A program made the position numbers and the translations under genes. A DNA stretch of 64,000 nt from assembly GCA_003402705.1 (NCBI GenBank), contig QQNF01000009.1, positions 1 through 64,000 on the forward strand, read 5' to 3'. Each line of letters begins with the position of its first letter. Position 1 is the stretch's first letter. The notes below the pieces were generated by a model that was given only the letters and a program-made list of their open reading frames with translations, was not told where the DNA came from and did no database searches. This document shows, piece after piece, positions 52,698-60,368 of this stretch. This DNA comes from Verrucomicrobiota bacterium (GTDB taxonomy: Bacteria; Verrucomicrobiota; Verrucomicrobiia; Verrucomicrobiales; V1-33).

Positions 52698-52913
52698 ATG
52701 AGTGACGCGGGAATCAGCATTCGGGTGAATGGGGAGCGGCGCGAAGTGCCGTCCGGTCAGACGGTGAGCGGCCTGCTGGAGACGGTGGGGCTGGCGGGGC
52801 GGCCGGTGGTGGTGGAGCGGAACGGGGCGGCGTTGTTTCCGCGGGAGTTTCCGGTGACGCGGCTGGAGGAAGGGGACCGCGTGGAGATTGTGATGGTGGT
52901 GGCGGGCGGCTGA
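52698..52913 (+). CDS. thiS: Sulfur-carrier protein ThiS
   Basis: The 71-residue beta-grasp protein ends in the diglycine needed for thiocarboxylation (MVVAGG) and shows the ThiS pattern ISIRVNGERREVPSGQTVSGLLETVGL, VVVERNGAALFP, LEEGDRVEIV. It donates sulfur for the thiazole part of thiamine. No thiG, thiF or thiE is adjacent; the gene is placed after the kinase-like gene and converges on the chorismate-lyase-like gene. A MoaD-like role is less likely given the VNG and R..FP features. Confidence 0.9.
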   Translation: MSDAGISIRVNGERREVPSGQTVSGLLETVGLAGRPVVVERNGAALFPREFPVTRLEEGDRVEIVMVVAGG

Positions 52914-52920
52914 GGAATGG

Positions 52921-53478
52921 TCAGCGGGCTGGCGGGAGGATTTCGACGATGTCGGCGAAGACGATGCCGTCTGGGAAGGAGAGGGCATTGCAGCGGCCGC
53001 AGAGCCGGTCGCCGGGCTGGCAGTCGAGGAGCGAGGCGATATGCGGGTCGGCGTCGATTTCGAAGTAGGCGCGGGGGGCGCTGATGTGAGGGATGGCGGC
53101 GTCTTCGAGGATGGCACCGAGGGGTGCGGAGCCGGAGGTGATGCGGTCGCGGACGGGAGGCGGGAAGCCTTCGAGGTGGATGCCGATGGCTCCGTATTCG
53201 ACGGGGGAGCGGTCGCGGTCTCTGGTTAGGACGACCTGGCGCATGACGTAATCGGCGGAGAGGTCTGCGGAGACGACGGTGAGGCTGATGGGGGACTGGT
53301 GGAAGGCGCGGAGGCGCGGCGTCATGTCCGAGGGGTGGACGAGGAGATGGCGTGAGGGTTCGGGCATTTCGTCACCGCTGATGAAGTCGACGAGAGGGAG
53401 GACGAGGCCATCGCGGGCGTAGAAGTAGAGGAGCGGCATGAGCAGATCGAGCTGCTCGGACTCAGGTGTAGCGGGCAT
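52921..53478 (-). CDS. Chorismate-lyase-like (UbiC fold) protein of unknown function
   Basis: The 185-residue protein shows a pattern resembling the chorismate-lyase-like superfamily: RHLLVHPSDMTPRLRAFH at the start, RQVVLTRDRD, an acidic FPPPVRDRI loop, SAPLGAIL, AYFEIDAD, and GRCNALSFPDGIVFADIVEILPP at the end. Known relatives release 4-hydroxybenzoate from chorismate or act on related compounds. The key residues cannot be confirmed by eye. It overlaps by 17 bases the 3' end of the HemN-like radical SAM gene, so the pair are expressed together. Confidence 0.6.
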   Translation of the reverse strand: MPATPESEQLDLLMPLLYFYARDGLVLPLVDFISGDEMPEPSRHLLVHPSDMTPRLRAFHQSPISLTVVSADLSADYVMRQVVLTRDRDRSPVEYGAIGIHLEGFPPPVRDRITSGSAPLGAILEDAAIPHISAPRAYFEIDADPHIASLLDCQPGDRLCGRCNALSFPDGIVFADIVEILPPAR

Positions 53479-54817
53479 CGCGGTGCTGCGGGAGGAAGAA
53501 GTCGTGGAGGAGACGGTCGACCTGCATGAGGCCGTCGCGTGTTAGTGAGATGGAGTCGCCGTCGACGCTGCCGAAGCCGGAGGCGGTGAGGGCGGCGAGT
53601 TGTGGTGCGAAGCGGGAGCGTGGGTCGATGCCGTAGCGCTGGATGTAGTAGTCTGCGGAGACGCGGCCGAGTTTAAGGCGGAGGATGAATTCGCGGACGA
53701 AGCGTTCTTCGTGGGTGGTTTCGTGGGCGCGGAACCAGGGGATGCGGCCGCTGTCGACGAGCATCTGATAGGGGAGGATGTCGGCGTGGTTCTGCATGTG
53801 GACCCCGTCGAGGATGCCGAAGGAGGCGACGCCGAGAGGGAGGAGGTCGGCGCCGCTCCAGAGACTGTCGCGGTAGACGAACTTGGTGGTGTCCGGGTTT
53901 CTGACGACGGTGGTGGCGCTGGTGACGGTGTAGCCTGCGGCTTCGAAGGCGGCGAAGGCTTCGGTGACCCAGCGGCGTTTGACTGGCCAGTCGGCGACGG
54001 GGGCGGTGAGTTTGCCGGCCGCGCGCATTTCCTTGTAGATGGTGGTATTGTAGGGGATCTCCATCTGGTAGATGGTTAGGGAATCGGGCTGGAGGGCGAG
54101 GGCTTTTTCGATGCAGAGCTGCCAATTGGCGTCGGTTTCCTCGACCATGCCGGCGATGAGGTCGATGTTGATCTGGGGGAAGCCGATGCTGCGGGCGTGG
54201 GAGTAGGCGCGTTCGATTTCGCCGGAGCGGTGGGCGCGGCCGTTGATTTCGAGGATGTGGTCGTCGAAGTTTTCGACGCCGAGGCTGAGTCTGGTGATGC
54301 CGAGGGCGCGGATGGCGTCGAGTTTTTTTTCTGTGAGGGTACCTGGTTCTGCTTCGAAGGCGACCTCGACGGCCTCGTCCCAAGGGAAGAGGTCCTTCAT
54401 GCGGTTGGTGAGGTCGGTGAGCTGGGGGACGGAGAGGTAGGAAGGGGTGCCGCCGCCGAAGTAGATGAACTGTGGTTTGCGGCCGTGGATGTAGGGTTTG
54501 GCGGCGAGCATTTCCATTTCGCGGACGCCGGCGCTGAGGTAGCCTTTGATTTCGTCGGCGTTTTTGTCAGTGTAGACGCGGAAGTAGCAGAAGTGGCAGC
54601 GTTTACGGCAGAAGGGGACGTGGAAGTAGAGGCCGAGAGGTCTGTCAGGGTCCGGGGTGCGTTCGAGGACGGCGAGGGCTGGGGTGACTTCGTCTTTGGT
54701 CCAGAAGGAGAAGGGCGGGTAATTGGCGACGAAGTAGTTGCCTGCGGCGGTTTGCTCCGAGGCTGGAGAGGGGCCTTGGGCGGGGGGCGCGGCGGTGGAA
54801 GGGGTCATGGAAGTCAC
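53462..54817 (-). CDS. HemN/HemW-like radical SAM protein
   Basis: The 451-residue protein has the coproporphyrinogen III oxidase-like layout. The 4Fe-4S SAM site LYFHVPFCRKRCHFCYF uses Cys70, Cys74 and Cys77 (CX3CX2C) followed by Phe-rich residues. Next come FIYFGGGTPSYLSVPQL, VEVAFEAEPGTLTEKKLDAIRALGITRLSLGVENFDDHIL and INIDLIAGMVEET. A HemN C-terminal-like domain (LRLKLGRVSADYYIQRYG) ends it. It could be a true oxidase of haem synthesis or a HemW/HutW-type paralogue. The coupled chorismate-lyase-like partner is unusual and may point to a different pathway. ATG 54817 gives a 25-residue Pro/Ala-rich start. Confidence 0.85.
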   Translation of the reverse strand: MTSMTPSTAAPPAQGPSPASEQTAAGNYFVANYPPFSFWTKDEVTPALAVLERTPDPDRPLGLYFHVPFCRKRCHFCYFRVYTDKNADEIKGYLSAGVREMEMLAAKPYIHGRKPQFIYFGGGTPSYLSVPQLTDLTNRMKDLFPWDEAVEVAFEAEPGTLTEKKLDAIRALGITRLSLGVENFDDHILEINGRAHRSGEIERAYSHARSIGFPQINIDLIAGMVEETDANWQLCIEKALALQPDSLTIYQMEIPYNTTIYKEMRAAGKLTAPVADWPVKRRWVTEAFAAFEAAGYTVTSATTVVRNPDTTKFVYRDSLWSGADLLPLGVASFGILDGVHMQNHADILPYQMLVDSGRIPWFRAHETTHEERFVREFILRLKLGRVSADYYIQRYGIDPRSRFAPQLAALTASGFGSVDGDSISLTRDGLMQVDRLLHDFFLPQHRDARYT

Positions 54818-54910
54818 GGGGTAACGTGGGGTGAGAAGCGGGATCTTTCAAGTTGAGGTGGAGGGAGGTGGAAAGAGGAGAAAAGTGGTTGCGAGGGGTG
54901 GAGGAGGTGT

Positions 54911-54929
54911 TACTTTGTCTCGCAAAGTA
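54911..54929 (+). promoter_or_regulatory. Palindromic operator TACTTTGTCTCGCAAAGTA
   Basis: Seven-base arms TACTTTG/CAAAGTA flank TCTCG. It lies 10 bases before the ATG of the membrane-protein gene. A near match (CTTTGTCACGCAAAG) occurs at 55890-55904, just before ispH. Shared core: CTTTGTC-N-CGCAAAG. Confidence 0.7.
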
Positions 54930-54938
54930 GCAAAGCGC

Positions 54939-55577
54939 ATGGAAATACCGCAGACATCGATAGAGGCAGCCGCGCAATTGAGGGCGATCCGGTCGCTGAT
55001 GGAGCGATCGACGGTGTACCGGGCGATTTCTGCGCCTGCGGCGCTGGTGGCTGGGGTGGTGGCGCTGGGGTTGAGTGGGTGGCAATGGGGACGTGAGGGG
55101 ATGGGGGGTGAGCGGTTTATGGTGGAGTGGGTGGTGGTGCTGGTGGTGATGTCGGTGTTGAATGTGGAGTTGCTGAGGCGGAGTGCGGCTGGGCGAGGTG
55201 AGCCGTTTGTGTCTGCGGGGATGAAGCTGGCGTTGCGGGCGATTGCGCCGCCGATGATTGGTGGGTTTGTGCTGAGTGCGGTGGCGGTGTGGCGCGGGGA
55301 TGGCGGGGTGGAGGCGGCGGGGATGTGGATTCTGTTTTACGGGTTGGGGCTGCTGGCGGCGGCGAGTTTTGCGCCGCGGTCGATGAAGTGGCTAGGGCGT
55401 GCGTTTTTCGGGGCTGGGCTGGTGTGTTGTGTGGGGCTGCCGCGGGTGGGTGGGGCGGGGCATGTGGCGGCGGTGGGGAGCATGGCGGTGACGTTCGGGA
55501 TGTTTCACGTGGTGTATGCCGCGGCGGTTTTTGTTGCGTCGCGGGCGAGCCGGGCGAAAACGGCGGGAGGGGCATGA
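54939..55577 (+). CDS. Multi-helix membrane protein paired with a winged-helix regulator
   Basis: The 212-residue protein starts IEAAAQLRAIRSLMERSTVYRAISAPAALVAG and has about six hydrophobic helices (ISAPAALVAGVVALGLSG, VVVLVVMSVLNVELL, AIAPPMIGGFVLSAVAVW, MWILFYGLGLLAAASFAP, AVTFGMFHVVYAAAVFVA). A conserved family of such proteins is encoded with a small winged-helix regulator in many bacteria; I recall no assigned function. ATG 54939 is chosen since the region before it is the operator. Its stop overlaps the start of the regulator gene (ATGA). Confidence 0.7.
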   Translation: MEIPQTSIEAAAQLRAIRSLMERSTVYRAISAPAALVAGVVALGLSGWQWGREGMGGERFMVEWVVVLVVMSVLNVELLRRSAAGRGEPFVSAGMKLALRAIAPPMIGGFVLSAVAVWRGDGGVEAAGMWILFYGLGLLAAASFAPRSMKWLGRAFFGAGLVCCVGLPRVGGAGHVAAVGSMAVTFGMFHVVYAAAVFVASRASRAKTAGGA

Positions 55578-55870
55578 TTGATTTTTCCCAGCTAGACAAG
55601 ACGATCCACGAGAAGGGGCGTCTGGCGATCATGACGCTGCTAGCGGGGCGGGCGGAGTGGGCGTTTCAGGATTTGAAGGCGGAGCTGGGGATGAGTGACG
55701 GGAATCTGATCACGCATCTGAGGAGTTTATTTAAGGCGGGGTATGTGTCGGAGACTCGCGAGATGAAGCATCGGCCGCAGACGAGGTATGCGCTGACGGA
55801 GGCTGGGCGGGAGGCGTTTACGCGTTATCTGGGGATCCTTGAGGCGATTGTGAGGCAGGCGAGGGAGTGA
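55574..55870 (+). CDS. Small winged-helix transcriptional regulator
   Basis: The 98-residue protein is a complete winged helix with little else: FSQLDKTIHEKGRLAIMTLLAG, WAFQDLKAELGMSDGNLITHLRSLFKAGYVSETREM for the recognition region, KHRPQTRYALTEAGREAF for the wing, and a C-terminal dimerisation helix (RYLGILEAIVRQARE). It resembles MarR/PadR-like HTH_34 regulators. It is coupled to the membrane-protein gene, and palindromes before that gene and before ispH are its natural candidate targets, implying autoregulation. Confidence 0.85.
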   Translation: MIDFSQLDKTIHEKGRLAIMTLLAGRAEWAFQDLKAELGMSDGNLITHLRSLFKAGYVSETREMKHRPQTRYALTEAGREAFTRYLGILEAIVRQARE

Positions 55871-55888
55871 GGTTTTTTTTTGGCGAAA

Positions 55889-55905
55889 ACTTTGTCACGC
55901 AAAGC
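55889..55905 (+). promoter_or_regulatory. Second palindrome ACTTTGTCACGCAAAGC
   Basis: It shares the core CTTTGTC-N-CGCAAAG with the operator at 54911-54929. It lies 19 bases past the regulator's stop and 25 bases before the ispH start, right after a run of eight T (55873-55880). Confidence 0.6.
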
Positions 55906-55930
55906 AATAACAACCAACCATGAGAATGAA

Positions 55931-56803
55931 ATGAGCATGAAGATTACTTTAGCGAAGCATTACGGGATGTGTTTTGGGGTGAGGGATGCGTTGAAGGCGG
56001 CGGAGGAGGCGGCTGGGGCGGGGCCCTTGACGGTGTTAGGGGAGCTGGTGCACAATCCGGTGGTGGAGGAGAGGATGAGGGGATTGGGGGTGAGGCGCGG
56101 GCGGTTGGAGGCGGTGGGGGAGAGCGGGACGGAGCGGGTGATGATCACGGCGCATGGGGCATCGGATGGGGTGCGTGGAGGATGGGAGGCGGCGGGTTAC
56201 CGGGTGGTGGACACGACTTGTCCGCTGGTGAAGCGGGCGCATCGGGCGCTGGCGTTGCTGGTGGCTGCGGGGTGTCATCCGGTGGTGATCGGGACGGCTG
56301 GGCATGTGGAGGTTAGGGGGCTGACTGGGGATTTTCCGGGGGCGACGGTGGTGGAGACGGAGGCGGATTTTGTGAGGTTGCCTGAGGCGGCGCGGTATGG
56401 GGTGGTGAGTCAGACGACGCAGCCGAAGCGATATGTGGAGGGATTAGTGGCGGCGTTGCGGCGGGCGCGGCCGGGGTCGGAGGTGGAGTTTCGGGACACG
56501 GTGTGTCAGCCGACGAAGGACCGGCAGACGGCGTTGGAGGAATTGTGTCAGGGGAACGAGGTGGTGATTGTGGTAGGGGGGCGGCACAGCAACAACACGC
56601 GCCAGCTGGTGGAGACGGCGCGGCGATTGGGGAAGGTGGCGTGGCAGGTGGAGACGGCGGCGGATTTGCGAGCGGAGTGGTTTGAGGGTGTGGAGTTGGT
56701 GGGGGTGACGGCGGGGACGTCGACGTTGGAGGAGACGGTGAGTGGGGTGGTGGCGGGGATTCGGGCGATGGCGGCGAGCTTGGGGGAGCGGGTGATGGGT
56801 TGA
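55931..56803 (+). CDS. ispH: 4-hydroxy-3-methylbut-2-enyl diphosphate reductase IspH
   Basis: IspH performs the last step of the MEP isoprenoid pathway, turning HMBPP into IPP and DMAPP with a 4Fe-4S cluster. Three Cys ligands sit in HYGMCFGVRDAL, VDTTCPLVKRAHR, and FRDTVCQPTKDRQ. LGELVHNPVV, TAHGAS, IGTAGHVEVRGL, QTTQ and GGRHSNNTRQL complete the family pattern. The length (290 residues) is typical. Start at 55931 or 55937. A palindrome matching that of the upstream regulator operon lies just before it. The likely isoprenoid-linked regulation is unusual. Confidence 0.95.
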   Translation: MSMKITLAKHYGMCFGVRDALKAAEEAAGAGPLTVLGELVHNPVVEERMRGLGVRRGRLEAVGESGTERVMITAHGASDGVRGGWEAAGYRVVDTTCPLVKRAHRALALLVAAGCHPVVIGTAGHVEVRGLTGDFPGATVVETEADFVRLPEAARYGVVSQTTQPKRYVEGLVAALRRARPGSEVEFRDTVCQPTKDRQTALEELCQGNEVVIVVGGRHSNNTRQLVETARRLGKVAWQVETAADLRAEWFEGVELVGVTAGTSTLEETVSGVVAGIRAMAASLGERVMG

Positions 56804-56870
56804 AGCGCGGGTGAAATCCGGGATTGCAAGGTGGGGAGGCGGGGCATGGTGGCGGTTCTAAGAAACACAC

Positions 56871-58472
56871 ATGGTTGCCTTTGATTTTGTCGTGGTTGGA
56901 ACCGGCATTGCCGGGTTGTCGTTTGCGCTGGACGCGGCGCGGCACGGGCGGGTGGCGGTGTTGTCGAAAAAGGGGGCTGGGGAGTCGAATACGGCGTGGG
57001 CGCAGGGAGGGGTGGCGTGTGTGATGGGGGAGGACGACAGTTTTGAGCTGCATGTGGCGGACACGCTGGATGCGGGGGCTGGGTTGTGCCGGGAGGAGGT
57101 GGTGCGGACGATTGTGGAGGAGGGGCCGGCGCGGATGGCGGAGCTGATTGAGCTGGGGGTGCGGTTTGACGGGAGCGGGGAGGGTGAGAACCGGGTGGTG
57201 AATCTGGGGCGTGAGGGCGGGCACACGCGGCGGCGGATTCTGCATCACGAGGACACGACGGGGCGGGAGATTGCGGAGCGATTGCTGGAGCGGGCTCGGG
57301 AGACGGCGGGGATCGAGTTTTTCGAGGAGCATTTTGCGATCGACCTGATCACGGCTGGGAAGCTAGGGTATGCGACGGAGGACCGGGTGCTGGGGCTTTA
57401 TGTGCTCGACGAGCGGAGTGGGGAGGTGATCACGTTCCGGTCGGATAGGGTGGTACTGGCGACTGGGGGATGCGGGCGGGTGTATCAGTACACGACGAAT
57501 CCGGTGATTGCGACGGGGGACGGGGTGGCGATGGCGTGGCGTGCGGGAGCGACGATCGCGAACATGGAGTTTGTGCAGTTTCACCCGACGTGTCTGTATC
57601 ATCCGTCGGTGAAGAATTTTCTGATTACGGAGGCGATGCGAGGGGAGGGCGGGGTTTTGATAGGAGCGGACGGGAAGGAGTTCATGCAGAAGTATGATGT
57701 GCGGGGATCGCTGGCTCCGCGGGACATTGTGGCGAGGGCGATTGACCGGGAGATCAAGCGGACGGGGAATCCGTGTGTGTATCTGGACATGCGGTCGAAG
57801 GATGAGGCGTTTCTGCGGGAGCGGTTTCCGAACATCTATCAGACGTGTCTGGAGGCGGGGCTGGATATTACGAAGGAGCCGATTCCGGTGGTGCCTGCGG
57901 CGCACTATCAATGTGGCGGGGTGCGGACGGATGTGAATGGATCGACGAGTCTGCGGGGGTTGTATGCGGTGGGGGAGGTGGGATGCACGGGGCTGCACGG
58001 GGCGAACCGGCTGGCGAGCAATTCGCTGCTGGAGGGAGCGGTGGTGGGGCGGCGTGCGGTGGTGGACATGGTGCGGCGGAGTCCGCTAGGGCAGGTGCCG
58101 GGGGTGGCTCCGGTGATTCCGGCGTGGCGTGCGGGGAATGTGACGGACGTGGACGAGCTGGTGGTGATTTATCACAACTGGGACGAGATCCGGCGGCTGA
58201 TGTGGGATTATGTGTCGATTGTGAGGACGACGAAGCGGCTGCAGCGTGCGGCGACGCGGTTGAGGAATCTGCAGCGGGAGGTGCAGGAGTTTTACTGGAA
58301 TTTCAAGATCACGCCGGAGCTGCTGGAGCTGCGGAATCTGGTGCAGGTGGCGGCGCTGATTGTGGACAGTGCGCAGTCGCGGCATGAGAGCCGTGGTTTG
58401 CATTGCACGCTGGATTATCCGGAGACGGATCCTCGGTGTCTGGATGACACGGTGCTGCGGCGGGTTTTGTGA
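56871..58472 (+). CDS. nadB: L-aspartate oxidase NadB
   Basis: NadB oxidises L-aspartate to iminoaspartate for NAD synthesis, using FAD. The FAD-binding start is FDFVVVGTGIAGLSFALDAA. The family signature SNTAWAQGGVACVMGEDD and HEDTTGREIAERLL, VVLATGGCGRVYQYTTNP and AMAWRAGATIANMEFVQFHPTCLYHP follow. SLAPRDIVARAID and VVPAAHYQCGGVRTDVNGSTSLRGLYAVGEVGCTGLHGANRLASNSLLEG match. A helical C-terminal domain (NLQREVQEFYWNF) ends it. At 533 residues it has the usual length. nadA and nadC are not in this window. Confidence 0.96.
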   Translation: MVAFDFVVVGTGIAGLSFALDAARHGRVAVLSKKGAGESNTAWAQGGVACVMGEDDSFELHVADTLDAGAGLCREEVVRTIVEEGPARMAELIELGVRFDGSGEGENRVVNLGREGGHTRRRILHHEDTTGREIAERLLERARETAGIEFFEEHFAIDLITAGKLGYATEDRVLGLYVLDERSGEVITFRSDRVVLATGGCGRVYQYTTNPVIATGDGVAMAWRAGATIANMEFVQFHPTCLYHPSVKNFLITEAMRGEGGVLIGADGKEFMQKYDVRGSLAPRDIVARAIDREIKRTGNPCVYLDMRSKDEAFLRERFPNIYQTCLEAGLDITKEPIPVVPAAHYQCGGVRTDVNGSTSLRGLYAVGEVGCTGLHGANRLASNSLLEGAVVGRRAVVDMVRRSPLGQVPGVAPVIPAWRAGNVTDVDELVVIYHNWDEIRRLMWDYVSIVRTTKRLQRAATRLRNLQREVQEFYWNFKITPELLELRNLVQVAALIVDSAQSRHESRGLHCTLDYPETDPRCLDDTVLRRVL

Positions 58473-58487
58473 GGAAAGGAGACGATT

Positions 58488-58967
58488 ATGATACCCTGCG
58501 GGATACTGACAATTTCCGACCGCGCGGCGGCGGGAGCTTACGATGACCTTGGCGGCCCGGCGGTGCGGGAGACGGTGGAGGGGCTGGGCTGGGCGGTTAT
58601 GGCGGAGGGATTGGTGCCGGATGATCTGGAGGCGATCCAGGCGGCGGTGCGGTCGTTCATTGCGCAGGGTTGCGAGCTGGTGCTGACGACTGGCGGGACG
58701 GGGATCGGGCCGCGGGATGTGACGCCGGAGGCGGTGCGGGGGATGATGCGGGTGGAGTTGCCGGGGTTCGGGGAGGCGATGCGGATGGTGTCGTTTGCGT
58801 CGCTGCCGAACGCGATTCTGTCACGGAGTCTGGCGGCGGTGGTGGATGATGCGCTGGTGATTACGCTGCCGGGGAAGCCGAGCGGGGCGGTGGAGTGTCT
58901 GAAGATTGTGGCGGCGGCGGTGCCGCACACGGTGAAGGTGGCGCGGCGGGTGCCGACGTCGTGCTGA
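58488..58967 (+). CDS. Molybdopterin-binding protein of the MogA/MoaB family
   Basis: The 159-residue protein has the fold of molybdopterin adenylyltransferase: GILTISDRAAAGAYDDLGGPAV, VPDDLEAIQAAVRSFI, LVLTTGGTGIGPRDVTPEAVRGMM, and ITLPGKPSGAVECLKIVAAAVPHTV. MogA adenylates molybdopterin before Mo insertion, while MoaB is a related protein of the same length. I cannot separate them by eye. It follows nadB by 15 bases. No moaA/moaE or molybdoenzyme gene is nearby. Confidence 0.88.
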   Translation: MIPCGILTISDRAAAGAYDDLGGPAVRETVEGLGWAVMAEGLVPDDLEAIQAAVRSFIAQGCELVLTTGGTGIGPRDVTPEAVRGMMRVELPGFGEAMRMVSFASLPNAILSRSLAAVVDDALVITLPGKPSGAVECLKIVAAAVPHTVKVARRVPTSC

Positions 58968-58978
58968 GGGGGGGAAGG

Positions 58979-58999
58979 GAAGTGAGAAGTGAGAAGTGA
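58979..58999 (+). repeat. Heptamer tandem repeat GAAGTGA x3
   Basis: Three exact GAAGTGA units start 12 bases after the MogA/MoaB stop. Same 7-base periodicity as the arrays at 33973 and 63453 but a different unit. Confidence 0.85.
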
Positions 59000-59091
59000 G
59001 ATTGGCGGGTTGGGAGAGGGGCGTGTTGGGTGGGCGCGGGGTGATGAGCCGGTTGAAATGGGGGTGATTCGTTGTTTGATGTCAGGTGTGG

Positions 59092-59365
59092 GAGTACGGA
59101 GCTTCGCGGACCCGGGCTTGTTGGGTGGGGCGGGCAGGCGCACTCCGTGCGCAGAAAGAGCTGTGATTCTCCCAGCAGTCCAGAGCCTGCGGCGCTCTTG
59201 TGGGGAGAGCGGAGTACGGAGCCTTGTGGTCCCGGGCTTGTGGGGAGAGGCTGGTAGGCGCACTCCGTGCGCAGGGAGAGCTGTAATGCTGACAGCAGTC
59301 CAGAGCCTTCGGCTATCTGGTGCGAAGAGGGCGCGAGTACAGAGCCTCGCGTTCCCGGGGCGTGG
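59092..59365 (+). repeat. Tandem ~120-bp repeat, about 2.3 copies
   Basis: Units begin GAGTACGGAGC at about 59092 and 59212 and GAGTACAGAGC at 59335. Each contains CCCGGGCTTG, GGCGCACTCCGTGCGCAG, AGAGCTGT and AGCAGTCCAGAGCC, with about 120-base spacing and some divergence; the third is partial. Both strands are open for long stretches, but the translations just repeat the unit and show no natural protein character. The rest of the 497-base gap (58968-59464) shows no gene. Confidence 0.85.
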
Positions 59366-59407
59366 TGGGAGAGGGGCTGCTGGGAGGCGATGGGTGGGAA
59401 AGGCAAC

Positions 59408-59434
59408 AGGCGGAACGGGTGAACCGTTCCGCCT
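59408..59434 (-). terminator. Hairpin terminator for the fasciclin gene
   Basis: AGGCGGAACGG pairs perfectly with CCGTTCCGCCT around GTGAA, 30 bases past the fasciclin stop. On the - strand it is followed by GTTGCCTTTCCC, a weak T-tract. Confidence 0.65.
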
Positions 59435-59464
59435 GAAGCGAGGACAGACTATCGTGTGGGGGGA

Positions 59465-59950
59465 TTACTTGGCTGGTGGCAGGATGACGGAGTCGATGAC
59501 GTGGATGACGCCGTTGCTGCCGACGATGTCGGTGGTGACGACTTTGGCACCTGCGATGGTGACGCCGCCTTCGGTGGCGACCTTGGCGGAGGCGCCGTTG
59601 ACCGTCTTCACGTCACCTGCCTTGACGTCTTTGGCGAGCACTTTGCCTGCGACGACGTGGTAGGTGAGGATGGAGGCGAGCTTGGCCTTGTTTTCTGGCT
59701 TGAGGAGGTCTTCGACGGTGCCCTTAGGGAGCTTGGCGAAGGCTTCGTTGGTTGGGGCGAAGATGGTGAAAGGGCCTTTACCGGAGAGGGTTTCGGCGAG
59801 ACCGGCGGCCTTGACTGCGGCGACGAGTGTGGAGAAGTCCTTGTTACCGGCGGCGATTTCGACGACGGTTTGTTTTTCGTCGGCGGTGGCCGAGATTGTG
59901 CTGAACTGGAAGGCAGCGGCGATGGCGGAGAGGAGGAGGATGGTTTTCAT
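59465..59950 (-). CDS. Exported fasciclin (FAS1) domain protein
   Basis: The 161-residue protein has a signal peptide ([23 protein letters not shown]) and one FAS1 domain (about 28-160): [67 protein letters not shown] and [15 protein letters not shown]1 domains mediate adhesion; bacterial single-domain forms are secreted and often stress-linked. The Shine-Dalgarno is absent but the leader is A/T-rich. The terminator downstream makes it monocistronic. Confidence 0.92.
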   Translation of the reverse strand: MKTILLLSAIAAAFQFSTISATADEKQTVVEIAAGNKDFSTLVAAVKAAGLAETLSGKGPFTIFAPTNEAFAKLPKGTVEDLLKPENKAKLASILTYHVVAGKVLAKDVKAGDVKTVNGASAKVATEGGVTIAGAKVVTTDIVGSNGVIHVIDSVILPPAK

Positions 59951-60282
59951 TTGATTTAGGTATTGGTAGTTTTGAGTTGTTCTGCCAACTTGGCAGCGGA
60001 TGACAAACGGTGCGGGTAGGGCGGGCGGTTGCTCTGGATGCGGAGATTGGAGAAAGTATTTCCTGCATCCGGTTGGTGGGGTTGCAGCGTTGGAGGGACC
60101 GTGATTCCGGGTGAAGAAGGGGCATCCGTTCGAGAGGAAGGGATGGGTGAAGAGGATCGTTTTGGATGGTGAGGGGCCGGTGTGCGGGGGTTGTGGGAGG
60201 CAGGGAGAGGGGGCTGGTTCGGCTGGGAGGGCAGGGTGGCGATGGGAGGCGGGAGGTTCCGTGAATGGCAGAAAATCAACAG

Positions 60283-60310
60283 TTGCGCGGTTGGGGGTGG
60301 CCGATAAAAT
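60283..60310 (+). promoter_or_regulatory. Putative promoter for the pyrophosphatase gene
   Basis: TTGCGC (60283-60288), a 16-base spacer and TAAAAT (60305-60310) precede a 50-base leader containing a small hairpin (GCCTTGCAGGC). The rest of the 418-base gap from 59951 is G-rich spacer without a gene. Confidence 0.4.
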
Positions 60311-60368
60311 CGCCGCCCTTTCCCCGAATCTTTACTTTTACCGGGCTGCCTTGCAGGCCGGCACGACC

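Noticed and set aside
58989-59663. A 224-codon + strand ORF spanning the tandem repeat
   Set aside because: Its sequence simply repeats the 120-bp unit and runs into the antisense of the fasciclin gene.
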